Shown: positions 1-7,789 of the stretch, in pieces | How positions within the stretch are numbered: position 1 is the stretch's first letter | Layout of the letters: each line of letters begins with the position of its first letter | NCBI RefSeq assembly: GCF_900092135.1 | Contig: NZ_FMYF01000012.1 | Span: forward strand, 1 to 64,000 | Origin: Raineyella antarctica | GTDB taxonomy: Bacteria > Actinomycetota > Actinomycetes > Propionibacteriales > Propionibacteriaceae | Direction: 5' to 3' | DNA: 64,000 nt | Translations under genes and position numbers: made by a program | Notes under the pieces: generated by a model | Seen by the model: only the letters and a program-made list of their open reading frames with translations | Database searches by the model: none | What the model was told of the DNA's origin: nothing

Positions 1-127
1 AAGGTGGACATCTGGTGCCTCCTGGTGACGCCGCGCCGCACAGGACACAAGGAAAACACACCTGTATCCGGGGTGAGCCTACCCGACCACCGGCAACACC
101 CAAGCTCCGCCTTCCCCGGCCGGCCGA

Positions 128-174
128 CGGTGGCAGCGCCCGGTGGGAGGCCCACGGTGGCTGCGCCCGATGGG
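128..174. repeat. Imperfect 20-bp direct repeat, 27-bp period
   Basis: Two copies (128-147 and 155-174) agree at about 18 of 20 positions and sit 27 bp apart. A multiple of three would fit a 9-residue repeat (GRPTVAAPG then GRPTVAAPD) in one plus-strand frame, so this could be the tail of a coding sequence lying mostly outside the window. That 72-codon frame has no recognisable domain. I see no convincing gene in 1-205. Confidence 0.4.
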
Positions 175-205
175 CCGCCGTGGCCGACGGTGACCTCAGG
201 GATAA

Positions 206-234
206 CACGGGTTGATACGTAGTATTCTCCCGTG
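206..234. promoter_or_regulatory. 29-bp dyad, candidate TetR operator
   Basis: CACGGG at 206-211 pairs with CCCGTG at 229-234, and ATAC at 215-218 pairs with GTAT at 222-225. Both pairs share the same centre (position 220), so 10 of 14 symmetric positions match. The dyad ends 31 bp before the ATG of the TetR gene and includes a -10-like TAGTAT. TetR proteins commonly repress their own promoter through such dyads, so autoregulation is the natural inference. Confidence 0.5.
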
Positions 235-265
235 CGATAGCCGCCATTTCCCGTTGAGGAGCCCG

Positions 266-952
266 ATGACCGACATGTCCATCACCCCCCGCCGCGCGGA
301 GACGCGCCAGCGGCTCATGGACGGCGCCATGGAGGTCTTTGCCGAGCGCGGTGTCCTGGCGGCCAGCGTGGAGGAGATCTGCGACAGGGCGGGTTTCACC
401 CGTGGCGCGTTCTACTCCAACTTCGGCTCCAAGAACGACCTGGTGCTGGCCATGCTCGAGCATGACCGGGACCTGTCCAGGGCGGCGGTCGGCCAAGTGG
501 CCGGCTCCACCCTGGTCCAGGACGTCACCGCCCACCCGGAGAACCTCGCCACCTACATCGGCCAGGCCGTCCGCGGCATCCTGCCGCACAGCCGGACCGG
601 CCGGGAGTGGATCATGTCGGTCACCGAGGTCCGGCTCTACGCCGCCCGCGAGCCGGAGATCCGCGCGGCCTACCTGGCCTACCGCCGGGCGTCGCTGGCC
701 GACCTGCTGGCGGGCCTGGTCGCGATCGTGGAGTCGGGTGGCTGGGAGTTCGCCATGCCGCTGGACTCGGTGGCCGAGGTCGTCGACACGATGTACGGCA
801 GCTCCATCCTGCAGGCCCTGCTCCTGGATCCGGACGGCACCGACGAGGAGCGTACGCACGAGGCGCTCCGTCCCTTCGTCGACCTGCTGGCCGCGATCGT
901 CCGGCCGGCGGCTGCGCCCCAGCCCAAGGAGCTGGAAGCCGACGTAGCCTGA
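266..952 (+). CDS. TetR/AcrR family transcriptional regulator
   Basis: A 228-residue one-domain repressor. The N-terminal helix-turn-helix spans roughly residues 10-56, with the family pattern of a Glu-Ile-Cys-Asp helix followed by Gly-Phe-Thr-Arg-Gly-Ala-Phe-Tyr and Phe-Gly-Ser-Lys. The rest is a ligand-binding C-terminal domain with no diagnostic motif. The ATG at 266 is chosen because GAGGAG ends just upstream and because a longer start at 212 would run through the dyad operator. It converges on livH and heads the catabolic island, so it may respond to the island substrate. The ligand is unknown. Confidence 0.85.
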   Translation: MTDMSITPRRAETRQRLMDGAMEVFAERGVLAASVEEICDRAGFTRGAFYSNFGSKNDLVLAMLEHDRDLSRAAVGQVAGSTLVQDVTAHPENLATYIGQAVRGILPHSRTGREWIMSVTEVRLYAAREPEIRAAYLAYRRASLADLLAGLVAIVESGGWEFAMPLDSVAEVVDTMYGSSILQALLLDPDGTDEERTHEALRPFVDLLAAIVRPAAAPQPKELEADVA

Positions 953-988
953 GCCCGACGTGGCCTGAGCCCGACGTGGCCTGAGCCC
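941..988. repeat. Three tandem 16-bp repeats across the TetR stop codon
   Basis: Units at 941-956, 957-972 and 973-988 (GACGTRGCCTGAGCCC) are identical except for one base. Each contains TGA, and the first supplies the TetR stop codon. Sixteen bases is not a multiple of three, so slippage would shift the frame, but the next unit always stops it. This is probably replication slippage. No terminator hairpin is obvious in 989-1115. Confidence 0.75.
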
Positions 989-1115
989 TTGGGTCAATAA
1001 CCGAACCGGCTGGGGCATGGCGGCCATGGCGATTCAGTGCGGCGCCTCGAACCTCAGCCGGACGGTCGCCACTTCGAGGGCCAGGCGGTCCTGTTCGCAT
1101 TACTCCGAGGGGGCT

Positions 1116-2018
1116 TCAGAAGCGGGCGACGGCCTTCTGGCCGAAGAGTCCCTGCGGGCGCAGCAGCAGCACGATCACGAGCACCAGGAACGGCGTCACG
1201 GTCGCGAACCGGATCCCGAGTTCCGGCAGCATGGCGGGCTGCAGCAGCGCCGTGAACTGCTGGACCAGCCCGATCAGGAACCCGCCCACGATGGCTCCGG
1301 ACGGTGAGGCCATCCCGCCCAGCACGATCGCCGGCAGCGTGGCGAACACGATCGAGGTCAGGCCGAGGGTCACGCCCGAGGCCCCGGTCGCCATCAGGGT
1401 GCCGGCGACGGCCCCCAGTCCTCCCGCCACGGCCCACACGCCGTACGTCACGCGCCGGGGGTTGATCCCGACCGAGACAGCCGCCTCCGGGTCGGCGGCT
1501 GAGGCGCGCATGGCCAGGCCGCCGGTGGAGAACCGCAGATAGGCGAAGCAGGCCGCGATCAGGACCAGGCTGATGCCCAGGGCCCACACGTCCCCCAGCC
1601 CCATCACGACCGGGCCGAGCCGGACGGTGCGTACGCCCCACGGGTCTCCCATGTTCTGGGCGTTCACGCCCCAGACCGCGCCAACGAGGGCCTCGATCAC
1701 GTACAGGATGCCGATCGTGACCATCAGCATCGCGAAGCTGTCCCGCCCCACGAAGCGGCGCACCACGGTGCGGAAGAGCAGCACGGACAGCCCGGCGCAC
1801 AGCACGATCGAGACGAGCGCGGACAGCAGGAAGGGCAGTCCCAGGCGGGCGGTCAGGTGGTAGGTGAGGTACGCGCCGACCAGCACGAACCCACCCTGGG
1901 TGAAGTTCATCATCCTGGACGCGGCGAACACGATCACGAACCCGAGCGCGACCAGGGCATAGGTACTGCCCAGGGCCAGGCCGGACACGGCTGTCTGGGC
2001 GACGTCGATGGCGGTCAT
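1116..2018 (-). CDS. livH: Branched-chain amino acid-type ABC transporter permease, LivH-like
   Basis: A 300-residue hydrophobic permease of the LivH (BPD_transp_2) family, with about eight membrane segments. The typical N-terminus has an Ala-Leu-Gly-Phe helix followed by Asn-Phe-Thr-Gln-Gly, and the cytoplasmic loop near residue 170 holds the family Gly-Ile-Asn-Pro signature. It should form the channel with the LivM-like subunit encoded on the other strand. Its ATG overlaps the livG stop by 4 bases (ATGA), so translation is coupled, and a strong GGGAGG precedes the start. In catabolic islands this transporter class often carries aromatic or organic acids rather than amino acids. That reading is inferred from context. 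Confidence 0.9.
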   Translation of the reverse strand: MTAIDVAQTAVSGLALGSTYALVALGFVIVFAASRMMNFTQGGFVLVGAYLTYHLTARLGLPFLLSALVSIVLCAGLSVLLFRTVVRRFVGRDSFAMLMVTIGILYVIEALVGAVWGVNAQNMGDPWGVRTVRLGPVVMGLGDVWALGISLVLIAACFAYLRFSTGGLAMRASAADPEAAVSVGINPRRVTYGVWAVAGGLGAVAGTLMATGASGVTLGLTSIVFATLPAIVLGGMASPSGAIVGGFLIGLVQQFTALLQPAMLPELGIRFATVTPFLVLVIVLLLRPQGLFGQKAVARF

Positions 2019-2821
2019 GCGGCCTCCCTCCCGAGGTAGGCCTCGATCACCCGCGGGTCCGTACGGACCTCGTCGGGACTTCCCTGCGTGATCAGCTCGC
2101 CGAAGTTGAGCATGGCGATCCGGTCGGCCAGGGCGAGGACGAACGGGATGTCGTGCTCGACCACGAGGACGGTGATCCCGGTGTCGCGGTGCAGGTCCTT
2201 GATGTACCTGCCGAACGCCTCGGTCTCCTCGCTGTTCATCCCGGCGGCGGGCTCGTCCATCAGCAGCACCTTCGGATCCATCGCGACGGCCCGCGCCAGC
2301 TCCACCCGCTTGCAGATGCCCAGGGGCAGCTCGCCGACCGGACGGTCCGCGACGCCCTCCAGCCCCAGCGAGGCGAGGATGGTGTCGGCCTTCTCCCGGT
2401 AGCGGGCCTCCTCACGACGGGTCCGCCACGGCAGCAGCCCCGCGCCGAGCATGGTGGTGCGCATCGCCCGGTGGTAGCCGAGCAGCAGGTTGTCCCGCAC
2501 GCTGAGCGAGTCGAAGAGCGCGAGGTTCTGGTACGTCCGCGCCACCCCCATCGCCACGATCCGGGACGGCACGTGGCCGGTCAGGACGCGGCCGTGGCTG
2601 CTGATCCGGCCACCGGTCAGGGGCTGCTGGCCGGTGATGCAGTTGAACAGGGTCGTCTTGCCGGCACCGTTGGGGCCGATCACCGCCAGCACCTCGCCGG
2701 TCCGTACGGACAGGGAGACGTCCTTGAGGATCTGCAGGCCGCCGATCCGTACGCTGACCCCGTCGATGTGCAGCGCCGGTTCGGCCTCGGGTCCTGCCTC
2801 GGTCCCGGCACGGACCGTCAT
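2015..2821 (-). CDS. livG: ABC transporter ATP-binding protein, LivG-like
   Basis: 268 residues. Walker A is GPNGAGKT near residue 42. The LivG-specific loop around residues 95-125 and Walker B (VLLMDEP) are intact. The signature loop reads LPLGICKRVELARA in place of the usual LSGGQQR form, a known LivG variation. The C-terminal Pro-Arg-Val-Ile-Glu-Ala-Tyr-Leu-Gly is typical. The start at 2821 overlaps the end of the serine hydrolase gene (ATGA), and the end overlaps livH, so the three genes form a tightly coupled operon. An in-frame extension upstream is only the antisense-frame shadow of the hydrolase. Confidence 0.9.
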   Translation of the reverse strand: MTVRAGTEAGPEAEPALHIDGVSVRIGGLQILKDVSLSVRTGEVLAVIGPNGAGKTTLFNCITGQQPLTGGRISSHGRVLTGHVPSRIVAMGVARTYQNLALFDSLSVRDNLLLGYHRAMRTTMLGAGLLPWRTRREEARYREKADTILASLGLEGVADRPVGELPLGICKRVELARAVAMDPKVLLMDEPAAGMNSEETEAFGRYIKDLHRDTGITVLVVEHDIPFVLALADRIAMLNFGELITQGSPDEVRTDPRVIEAYLGREAA

Positions 2822-4011
2822 GCCATCACCGGGACCCGCTCGCGCCGGACCACGGAGCTCACCGCCAGGTCGGAGAGGCGCTGGAAGCGCTCGATGTTCT
2901 GGCTCTCCTCCATGATGCCGGCGGTGAGGCAGACCAGGGTGAGCTCCCGCTCCGGGTCGACCCAGTACAGCGACGAGCCCGCGCCGTAGTTGCCGAACGT
3001 CCCCGGCGACGTCAGGGTGCCGAGGATCGAGGGGTGCAGGCCCTCGCCGCGGAGGAAGAACCCGAGGCCGAGGTTCGCCGGCATGGGCTTCCAGCCCCGT
3101 CGCTGGGTCATCGGGATCCACCAGTTGTTGAGCTGGTCGCCGGTGTGGTTGCGCAGGGCCCGGTCCAGGACCGCCGTCGACACGATGCGGGTGCCGTCCA
3201 GGGCGCCGCCGCAGCGCAGCATCTCGGCGAACCGTGCGACGTCGTGGGCGGTGGTGACGGATCCGACCCAGGGGAGCTCGGCGTCCTCGTCGACGACGCC
3301 GTTGAGCGACTCGATGTCGGCACCGGTGAGCCAGCCGGCCTGGCTGAACTTCGCGCGCAGCGGCACGATCCGGTCCGCCCAGGCCCGCGGCGCACCGATC
3401 GCCGAGTCCTGCATGCCGAGGGGTCCGAAGACCTGCTCCCGAACGAGGTCGCGGTAGTGGGCGGCCCCCCGCACCCGGCGGACCATCTCGCCCAGCAGGG
3501 CGTGGTTGGCGGCCGGCGAGTAGTCGATCGTCTCGCCCGGTTCGGCGATGGGCCCGGCCGCGCAGATGGCTGCGACCACCGAGCGGAGGTCGCCGAGCCG
3601 GTCCTGCCCGACCGGCTCGGGCGTGGCGGGCAGTCCGGAACGATGGGTGAGGAGGTCCATCACCGAGAGCTTGGTGCGGTACTTGTCCAAGAACTTGTCG
3701 GTCCCCCGGAACTCCGGGATCACGTCGACGACGGGCGTGGTGAAGGCCAGCAGGCCCTCCTCCACGGCCTTGAGGACCAGTACCACCGTGAACGCCTTCG
3801 TCAGGGACAGCACCCGGAAGACGTCGTCGGTCCGGGCGACCCTGCCCCGGTCCCGCTCCGTCCAGCCGAGTGCCTCCTCCAGCACCACCTCCCCGCGATG
3901 CACCAGCGAGACGACCGCACCGTCGTAGCGGTCGGCCTCGATGTCCCTGCGCATGCTCCCGAGCAGGCGTCCGATCGCGTCGCGATCGATCGTGTTGTCG
4001 CCGTGGCCCAT
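2818..4011 (-). CDS. Serine hydrolase, beta-lactamase (class C/EstB-like) family
   Basis: 397 residues with no signal peptide. The catalytic Ser-Leu-Thr-Lys (SxxK) lies near residue 90 and a Tyr-Ser-Pro-Ala (YxN-like) motif near residue 164. The length fits family VIII esterases. Proteins of this fold without a signal peptide usually hydrolyse esters or amides in the cytoplasm rather than antibiotics. It is first in an operon with livG and livH, so it probably acts on the imported compound. GAGGAG sits 5-7 bases before the ATG. A palindrome resembling the island operator lies 33 bp upstream. The substrate is unknown. Confidence 0.85.
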   Translation of the reverse strand: MGHGDNTIDRDAIGRLLGSMRRDIEADRYDGAVVSLVHRGEVVLEEALGWTERDRGRVARTDDVFRVLSLTKAFTVVLVLKAVEEGLLAFTTPVVDVIPEFRGTDKFLDKYRTKLSVMDLLTHRSGLPATPEPVGQDRLGDLRSVVAAICAAGPIAEPGETIDYSPAANHALLGEMVRRVRGAAHYRDLVREQVFGPLGMQDSAIGAPRAWADRIVPLRAKFSQAGWLTGADIESLNGVVDEDAELPWVGSVTTAHDVARFAEMLRCGGALDGTRIVSTAVLDRALRNHTGDQLNNWWIPMTQRRGWKPMPANLGLGFFLRGEGLHPSILGTLTSPGTFGNYGAGSSLYWVDPERELTLVCLTAGIMEESQNIERFQRLSDLAVSSVVRRERVPVMA

Positions 4012-4044
4012 CCCAGCTCCTCACATCAGCTCTGTCGGATCATC

Positions 4045-4056
4045 ATTGAATCCAAT
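4045..4056. promoter_or_regulatory. Candidate GntR operator, serine hydrolase-livGH promoter
   Basis: ATTGAATCCAAT matches the island consensus ATTGCATRCAAT at 10 of 12 positions and lies 33 bp before the hydrolase start codon. See the finding on the shared operator. Confidence 0.45.
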
Positions 4057-4102
4057 CTGGCACCGACCGTAGGCGGTCACCCGCCGGCACCGCTCGGACC
4101 TG

Positions 4103-4119
4103 GTTCCATCCATTGGAAC
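4103..4119. promoter_or_regulatory. Inverted repeat GTTCCA-N5-TGGAAC, copy 1
   Basis: A perfect 6-bp inverted repeat with a 5-bp spacer in the divergent liv promoter region. The identical arms and spacing recur at 12334-12350 between the P450 operon and tcuA. It is probably a transcription factor site. Which of the island's regulators binds it is not known. Confidence 0.5.
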
Positions 4120-4209
4120 GCATCGCTCGCGAGATTTCCTGGCCCGCTGGAAGCTGGCGGCATCGTACGGGGACCTGTCCCCGGACGACCCTCAGCACAT
4201 TGCATTTCC

Positions 4210-4221
4210 ATTGCATGCGAT
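4210..4221. promoter_or_regulatory. Candidate GntR operator, livMKF promoter
   Basis: ATTGCATGCGAT matches the island palindrome ATTGCATRCAAT at 11 of 12 positions, 60 bp before the livM start. A second ATTGCAT half-site begins at 4199, directly upstream. Confidence 0.55.
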
Positions 4222-4281
4222 CAGCCGCCCGTGGGCCACTACGGGGCAGGACGGACAGTTGGGCCCGAAGGGGAGACCGAG

Positions 4282-5466
4282 ATGACCCTGACCAGGACTG
4301 CGGAGCGGGACGGTACGACCGGCCCCACGCCCGGGACGGACGGTTCGACGGGGCAGGCAGCCGCGTCGACGACGACCGCGCCACCGGCGCCGTCCCGTAC
4401 GCCACGCCGCTGGGCGGCCGTCGCCCTCGTGGTGGTCGCGCTGGTCGCCGTGGCGGTCACGCCGCTGCTGGTGCCCGACGAGAAGCTCCGGATCTACTCC
4501 ATGGCCGGCGTGTACGCCATCGTGGCCATCGGCCTGACGCTCCAGACCGGCCGGACCGGCCAGTTCACCATGGCGATGCCGGCTCTGATGGGCTTCGGCG
4601 CGTACGCCACCGCCTGGTTCGGCGGGACACTCGGCCTGCCCCTGCCCGTCTACGTCCTACTGGCCCTGATCGCCGGACTCGCCCTGGGCGCTGTCTCCGG
4701 CCTGCTGTCCCTGCGCCTGGGCGGCGATGCGCTGGCCATCACCACGCTGGGCCTGCTGATGCTGGGCCAGTACATCTTCTACGAGGCGAAGGGCTTCACC
4801 GGCGGCGAGAACGGCGTCAGTGCCCGTGGCGTCTCCACGGCCATCGGTCCTGTCGACCTCGCCGACCTGGGCGGCCTGACCCGACCGCAGTCGATGTTCT
4901 GGCTGGTCTGGGGCACCGTCCTGGTGGTTGCCTGGCTCGGTGTCTGGGCGGAGAAGCATCGTCCCGGGCGCGCCATGCAGGCGATCCACGACTCGGAGCA
5001 CGCCGCCGAGGCGGTCGGGATCGACGTGCGCAGCCACAAGGTCCAGGTCGGCGCGCTCGGCGGCGCCGCGGCCGCGCTCGGCGGGGTCCTGTACGCGCTG
5101 CTGCAGCAGTTCGTCGCCCCGACCGCCTGGGACATCCCGCTCGCCATGCTGCTCTTCTCGATGATCGTGATCGGCGGCCTGGGGCGCGTCTCCGGAGCCG
5201 TGCTGGGTGCGTTCGTGATCTGGATGCTCCAGCAGTTCATCGTGGACCAGGCCCAGTCCCCCCTGCTCAGCGCCATCATCAAGTCCACCGACTCCGGGCC
5301 GGGCCTGATCAGCGTGGGTGCCTTCAACCTGCTGATGAGCGGGCTGACGATCATCGTGGTCCTGCTGGTGCTGCCCAAGGGCCTGATGAGCCTGGTCGAC
5401 CGCCTCGTCGCCGTCGCCTCCTCCCGTCTCCGCCGCCGCCCCCCGCGGCAGGCGGCGGATTCCTGA
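4282..5466 (+). CDS. livM: Branched-chain amino acid-type ABC transporter permease, LivM-like
   Basis: 394 residues. A Thr/Ala/Pro-rich cytoplasmic N-terminus of about 45 residues precedes roughly nine membrane segments. The LivM hallmarks Gly-Gln-Phe-Thr-Met-Ala near residue 93 and the conserved Glu-Ala-Val-Gly-Ile-Asp loop near residue 243 are present. The ATG at 4282 is preceded by an AAGGGGAGA-type ribosome site. Longer in-frame extensions lie antisense to the hydrolase and are rejected. It is transcribed divergently from the livH/livG operon and forms the complementary half of the same transporter. A GntR-type operator lies upstream. Confidence 0.9.
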   Translation: MTLTRTAERDGTTGPTPGTDGSTGQAAASTTTAPPAPSRTPRRWAAVALVVVALVAVAVTPLLVPDEKLRIYSMAGVYAIVAIGLTLQTGRTGQFTMAMPALMGFGAYATAWFGGTLGLPLPVYVLLALIAGLALGAVSGLLSLRLGGDALAITTLGLLMLGQYIFYEAKGFTGGENGVSARGVSTAIGPVDLADLGGLTRPQSMFWLVWGTVLVVAWLGVWAEKHRPGRAMQAIHDSEHAAEAVGIDVRSHKVQVGALGGAAAALGGVLYALLQQFVAPTAWDIPLAMLLFSMIVIGGLGRVSGAVLGAFVIWMLQQFIVDQAQSPLLSAIIKSTDSGPGLISVGAFNLLMSGLTIIVVLLVLPKGLMSLVDRLVAVASSRLRRRPPRQAADS

Positions 5467-5494
5467 CCACTTCCCCTGTCATCACTCGTGCACA

Positions 5495-5528
5495 GCCACC
5501 AATCGTGTCTCGCCACCAATCGTGCCTC
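5495..5528. repeat. 17-bp tandem duplication between livM and livK
   Basis: Copies at 5495-5511 and 5512-5528 differ at one base. They lie in the livM-livK spacer just before the livK ribosome site (CAGGAGA, 5543-5549). The cause is probably slippage, and a regulatory role is only possible. Confidence 0.6.
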
Positions 5529-5554
5529 GTCGCACCCCACCACCAGGAGATCCC

Positions 5555-6814
5555 ATGAACGTACGCCACCGATCACTGCGGGCCGCCCTCGGCGCCGGAG
5601 TCATCGCCGCCACCCTGCTCACCGCGGCCTGCGGACGGGGTGACACGTCCTCGGCGGCGGCCTCCGGCAGCATCCCGAACGGGCCCGGCTTCGACGGGCA
5701 GACCATCACGCTGGGGGTCCTCGGCGTCACGTCGGGAGCCCTCGCCGAGCCGGCCGGCACGATCCTCGAGGGCCAGCAGGCCTACTACAACGCCCTGAAC
5801 GACCGCGGCGGCATCGACGGCAAGTACAAGGTCAAGTTGGTCATCCGCGACACCGCGTACGACCCCGCCAAGGTCATCCAGGAGTACAACTCCACCAAGG
5901 ACCAGGTCGCGGCGTACACCCAGGTCTTCGGTACGGCGATGGAGTACGCGATCCTGCCGGACCTGAAGTCCGACCAGGTGCTGACGGCCCCGTCCAGCGC
6001 GGAGGGTCCCTTCCTCAAGGAGAAGGGGATCGTGCTCACCACCGCCCCCGCGGAGGTCGACACGATCAACGGCCTGGAGTGGGCCCTGAAGCAGAAGGGC
6101 AAGGACAGCACGGTCTGCTACGCCGCCATGGAGGGGGCGCTGGGCAAGTCCACCGGCAAGGCCCTCGACTGGGCGATCGACAAGCTCGGGGCCACCAAGG
6201 GCGTCTCCGTCACCCTGCCGGTGACCGGTGACTACACCCCCCAGGTCCAGCAGCTCAGCGGCGCCAAGTGCGACATCGTGATGACCAAGGGCTCCGGTGT
6301 CGTGCTGACCAACCTGCTCGGGAAGGCCTCGCAGATCGGTTTCACCCCGCAGTGGATGGCACCGGCCAGCGACTGGATCCCGTCCATGAAGGACTCCCCG
6401 CTCAAGGACTACCTCGCCAAGCACCTCGTCCTGGTCAAGGACTCGACGGTCTACGGGGACCAGGCCGCGGCTGGAATGAAGGACCTGGTGGCCGCCCACG
6501 ACAAGTACAGCCCGAAGGTCACGCCCGTCTGGCTCTACACCAACGGGTACTCCACCGCGATGGCGATGGACCAGGTGCTCACCCAGGCGGTGAAGAACGA
6601 GGACCTGAGCCATGCCGGCATCGTGGACGCCAGCAACCAGCTGTCCCAGCTGGACTTCCAGGGCATCCAGGGCAGCATGCCGTGGGGTACGCCCGACAAG
6701 CGCAAGCCGTCGAGCACCTACTACATCATCGGCATCGATCCCGCCTCCACCACCGGCATGGCCGTCAAGGAGTCCGGCCTCAAGGCCGACATCGCGATGG
6801 AGTACCCGCTCTGA
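5555..6814 (+). CDS. livK: ABC transporter substrate-binding lipoprotein, LivK-like
   Basis: 419 residues. The signal peptide ends in a lipobox Leu-Thr-Ala-Ala-Cys near residue 26, so the mature protein is lipid-anchored outside the membrane. The body is a type I periplasmic-binding (Peripla_BP_6) fold, with an early Thr-Leu-Gly-Val-Leu-Gly-Val-Thr-Ser-Gly strand that normally lines the ligand pocket. It captures the substrate for the LivHM channel. The start at 5555 has CAGGAGA upstream and gives a proper signal peptide. It overlaps livF by one base. Binding-protein family alone does not identify the ligand. Confidence 0.9.
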   Translation: MNVRHRSLRAALGAGVIAATLLTAACGRGDTSSAAASGSIPNGPGFDGQTITLGVLGVTSGALAEPAGTILEGQQAYYNALNDRGGIDGKYKVKLVIRDTAYDPAKVIQEYNSTKDQVAAYTQVFGTAMEYAILPDLKSDQVLTAPSSAEGPFLKEKGIVLTTAPAEVDTINGLEWALKQKGKDSTVCYAAMEGALGKSTGKALDWAIDKLGATKGVSVTLPVTGDYTPQVQQLSGAKCDIVMTKGSGVVLTNLLGKASQIGFTPQWMAPASDWIPSMKDSPLKDYLAKHLVLVKDSTVYGDQAAAGMKDLVAAHDKYSPKVTPVWLYTNGYSTAMAMDQVLTQAVKNEDLSHAGIVDASNQLSQLDFQGIQGSMPWGTPDKRKPSSTYYIIGIDPASTTGMAVKESGLKADIAMEYPL

Positions 6815-7581
6815 TGTCCGCCGGGACCGCTACGACCCCGAACCCGGCGATCCTCGAGGTCTTCGGCCTGTCCGCGAGGTACGGCGACCACGCCCCGGTG
6901 GTCCGCGACATCGACCTGGAGGTCCGCCACGGTGAGGTGGTCACGATCCTGGGCGCCAACGGTGCCGGGAAGACCACCGTCGTCCGTGCCATCACCGGGC
7001 TGCTCGACGAGCACCGGGGCCGGATCGTGGCCGGCGGGATCCTCTTCCGCGGCCAGGCGATCACGAACGCGACGGCGGCGACGAGGGTGCGGATGGGCCT
7101 GGCCCAGGCGATGGAGGGCAGGCGTGTCTTCGCACCGCTGACCGTCGAGGAGAACCTCCACGCCGGCGCCATCACCCGCAGGAGCCGCGCCGAGGTCCGC
7201 GAGGGGGTCCACCAGGTGATGGACATGTTCCCCGAGCTGCAGCGCCGACGCCGGGCCAAGGCCGGCTACCTCTCCGGTGGCGAACAGCAGATGCTGGCGA
7301 TCGGTCGGGCGATGATGGCCCGGCCCGCACTGCTGGTACTCGACGAACCCTCCCTCGGACTGGCGCCGAAGCTGGTCGAACGGGTGATGGACGTGATCGC
7401 CCGGATCCGCGACGAGGGCAACACCGTCCTGCTGATCGAGCAGAACGTCGCCAAGGCCCTCGACGTCTCGGACCGGGCGTACGTGCTGGAGGTCGGCTCG
7501 CTGGCCGTGACCGGTGCGTCCGCCGACCTCCGGGACGACGCCCGGGTCCAGGCCGCCTATCTGGGAGCCTCGGCGGCCTAG
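6814..7581 (+). CDS. livF: ABC transporter ATP-binding protein, LivF-like
   Basis: 255 residues. Walker A is GANGAGKT near residue 45. The LivF-type Gly-Arg-Arg-Val-Phe follows, then the LSGGEQQ signature near residue 150 and Walker B (LLVLDEPSLGL). It should pair with LivG as the two ATPases driving the transporter. The start uses the A of the livK stop (TGATG overlap), so translation is coupled. It is the last gene of livMKF, and two strong hairpins follow. Confidence 0.92.
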   Translation: MSAGTATTPNPAILEVFGLSARYGDHAPVVRDIDLEVRHGEVVTILGANGAGKTTVVRAITGLLDEHRGRIVAGGILFRGQAITNATAATRVRMGLAQAMEGRRVFAPLTVEENLHAGAITRRSRAEVREGVHQVMDMFPELQRRRRAKAGYLSGGEQQMLAIGRAMMARPALLVLDEPSLGLAPKLVERVMDVIARIRDEGNTVLLIEQNVAKALDVSDRAYVLEVGSLAVTGASADLRDDARVQAAYLGASAA

Positions 7582-7620
7582 CCGGGGACCGGGAGGACCG
7601 GCCGGACGGCGGTCGACAAC

Positions 7621-7655
7621 AGCGGTGGGTGGGACCTCAGGTCCCACCCACCGCT
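7621..7655. terminator. Bidirectional terminator-like hairpin after livF
   Basis: Arms 7621-7637 and 7639-7655 are a perfect 17-bp inverted repeat with almost no loop. The hairpin separates convergent livF and SDR genes and lacks a clear U tract, as is common in high-GC actinomycetes. Confidence 0.8.
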
Positions 7656-7692
7656 TCGTGGTGCCCGTACCGGCCGACGCCGACGCGAAAGA

Positions 7693-7737
7693 CCCCCGGG
7701 GTGGCAGGAGGTGCGAGAACTCCTGCCGCCCCGGGGG
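7693..7737. terminator. Second terminator-like hairpin upstream of the SDR end
   Basis: Arms 7693-7710 and 7720-7737 pair over 18 bp with one G-U position and a 9-base loop. Together with the hairpin at 7621 it fills the 208-bp gap between livF and the SDR and probably stops the minus-strand P450 operon. Confidence 0.75.
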
Positions 7738-7789
7738 CGGCTCGTCGATCGGGCCGGGCGGGCCTGGTGGGCACGCCCGGCCACGGTCG

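Noticed and set aside
4-222. A 72-codon frame at the window start
   Set aside because: It has no ribosome site or family similarity. Only the internal repeat is reported.
3034-4281. A long in-frame extension of livM
   Set aside because: It would run antisense through the serine hydrolase and give a non-conserved N-terminus. The start at 4282 has a ribosome site and the normal LivM beginning.
7582-7789. A possible small RNA gene in the two strong hairpins
   Set aside because: Both sit between convergent genes and look like terminators. No promoter was found for an independent RNA.
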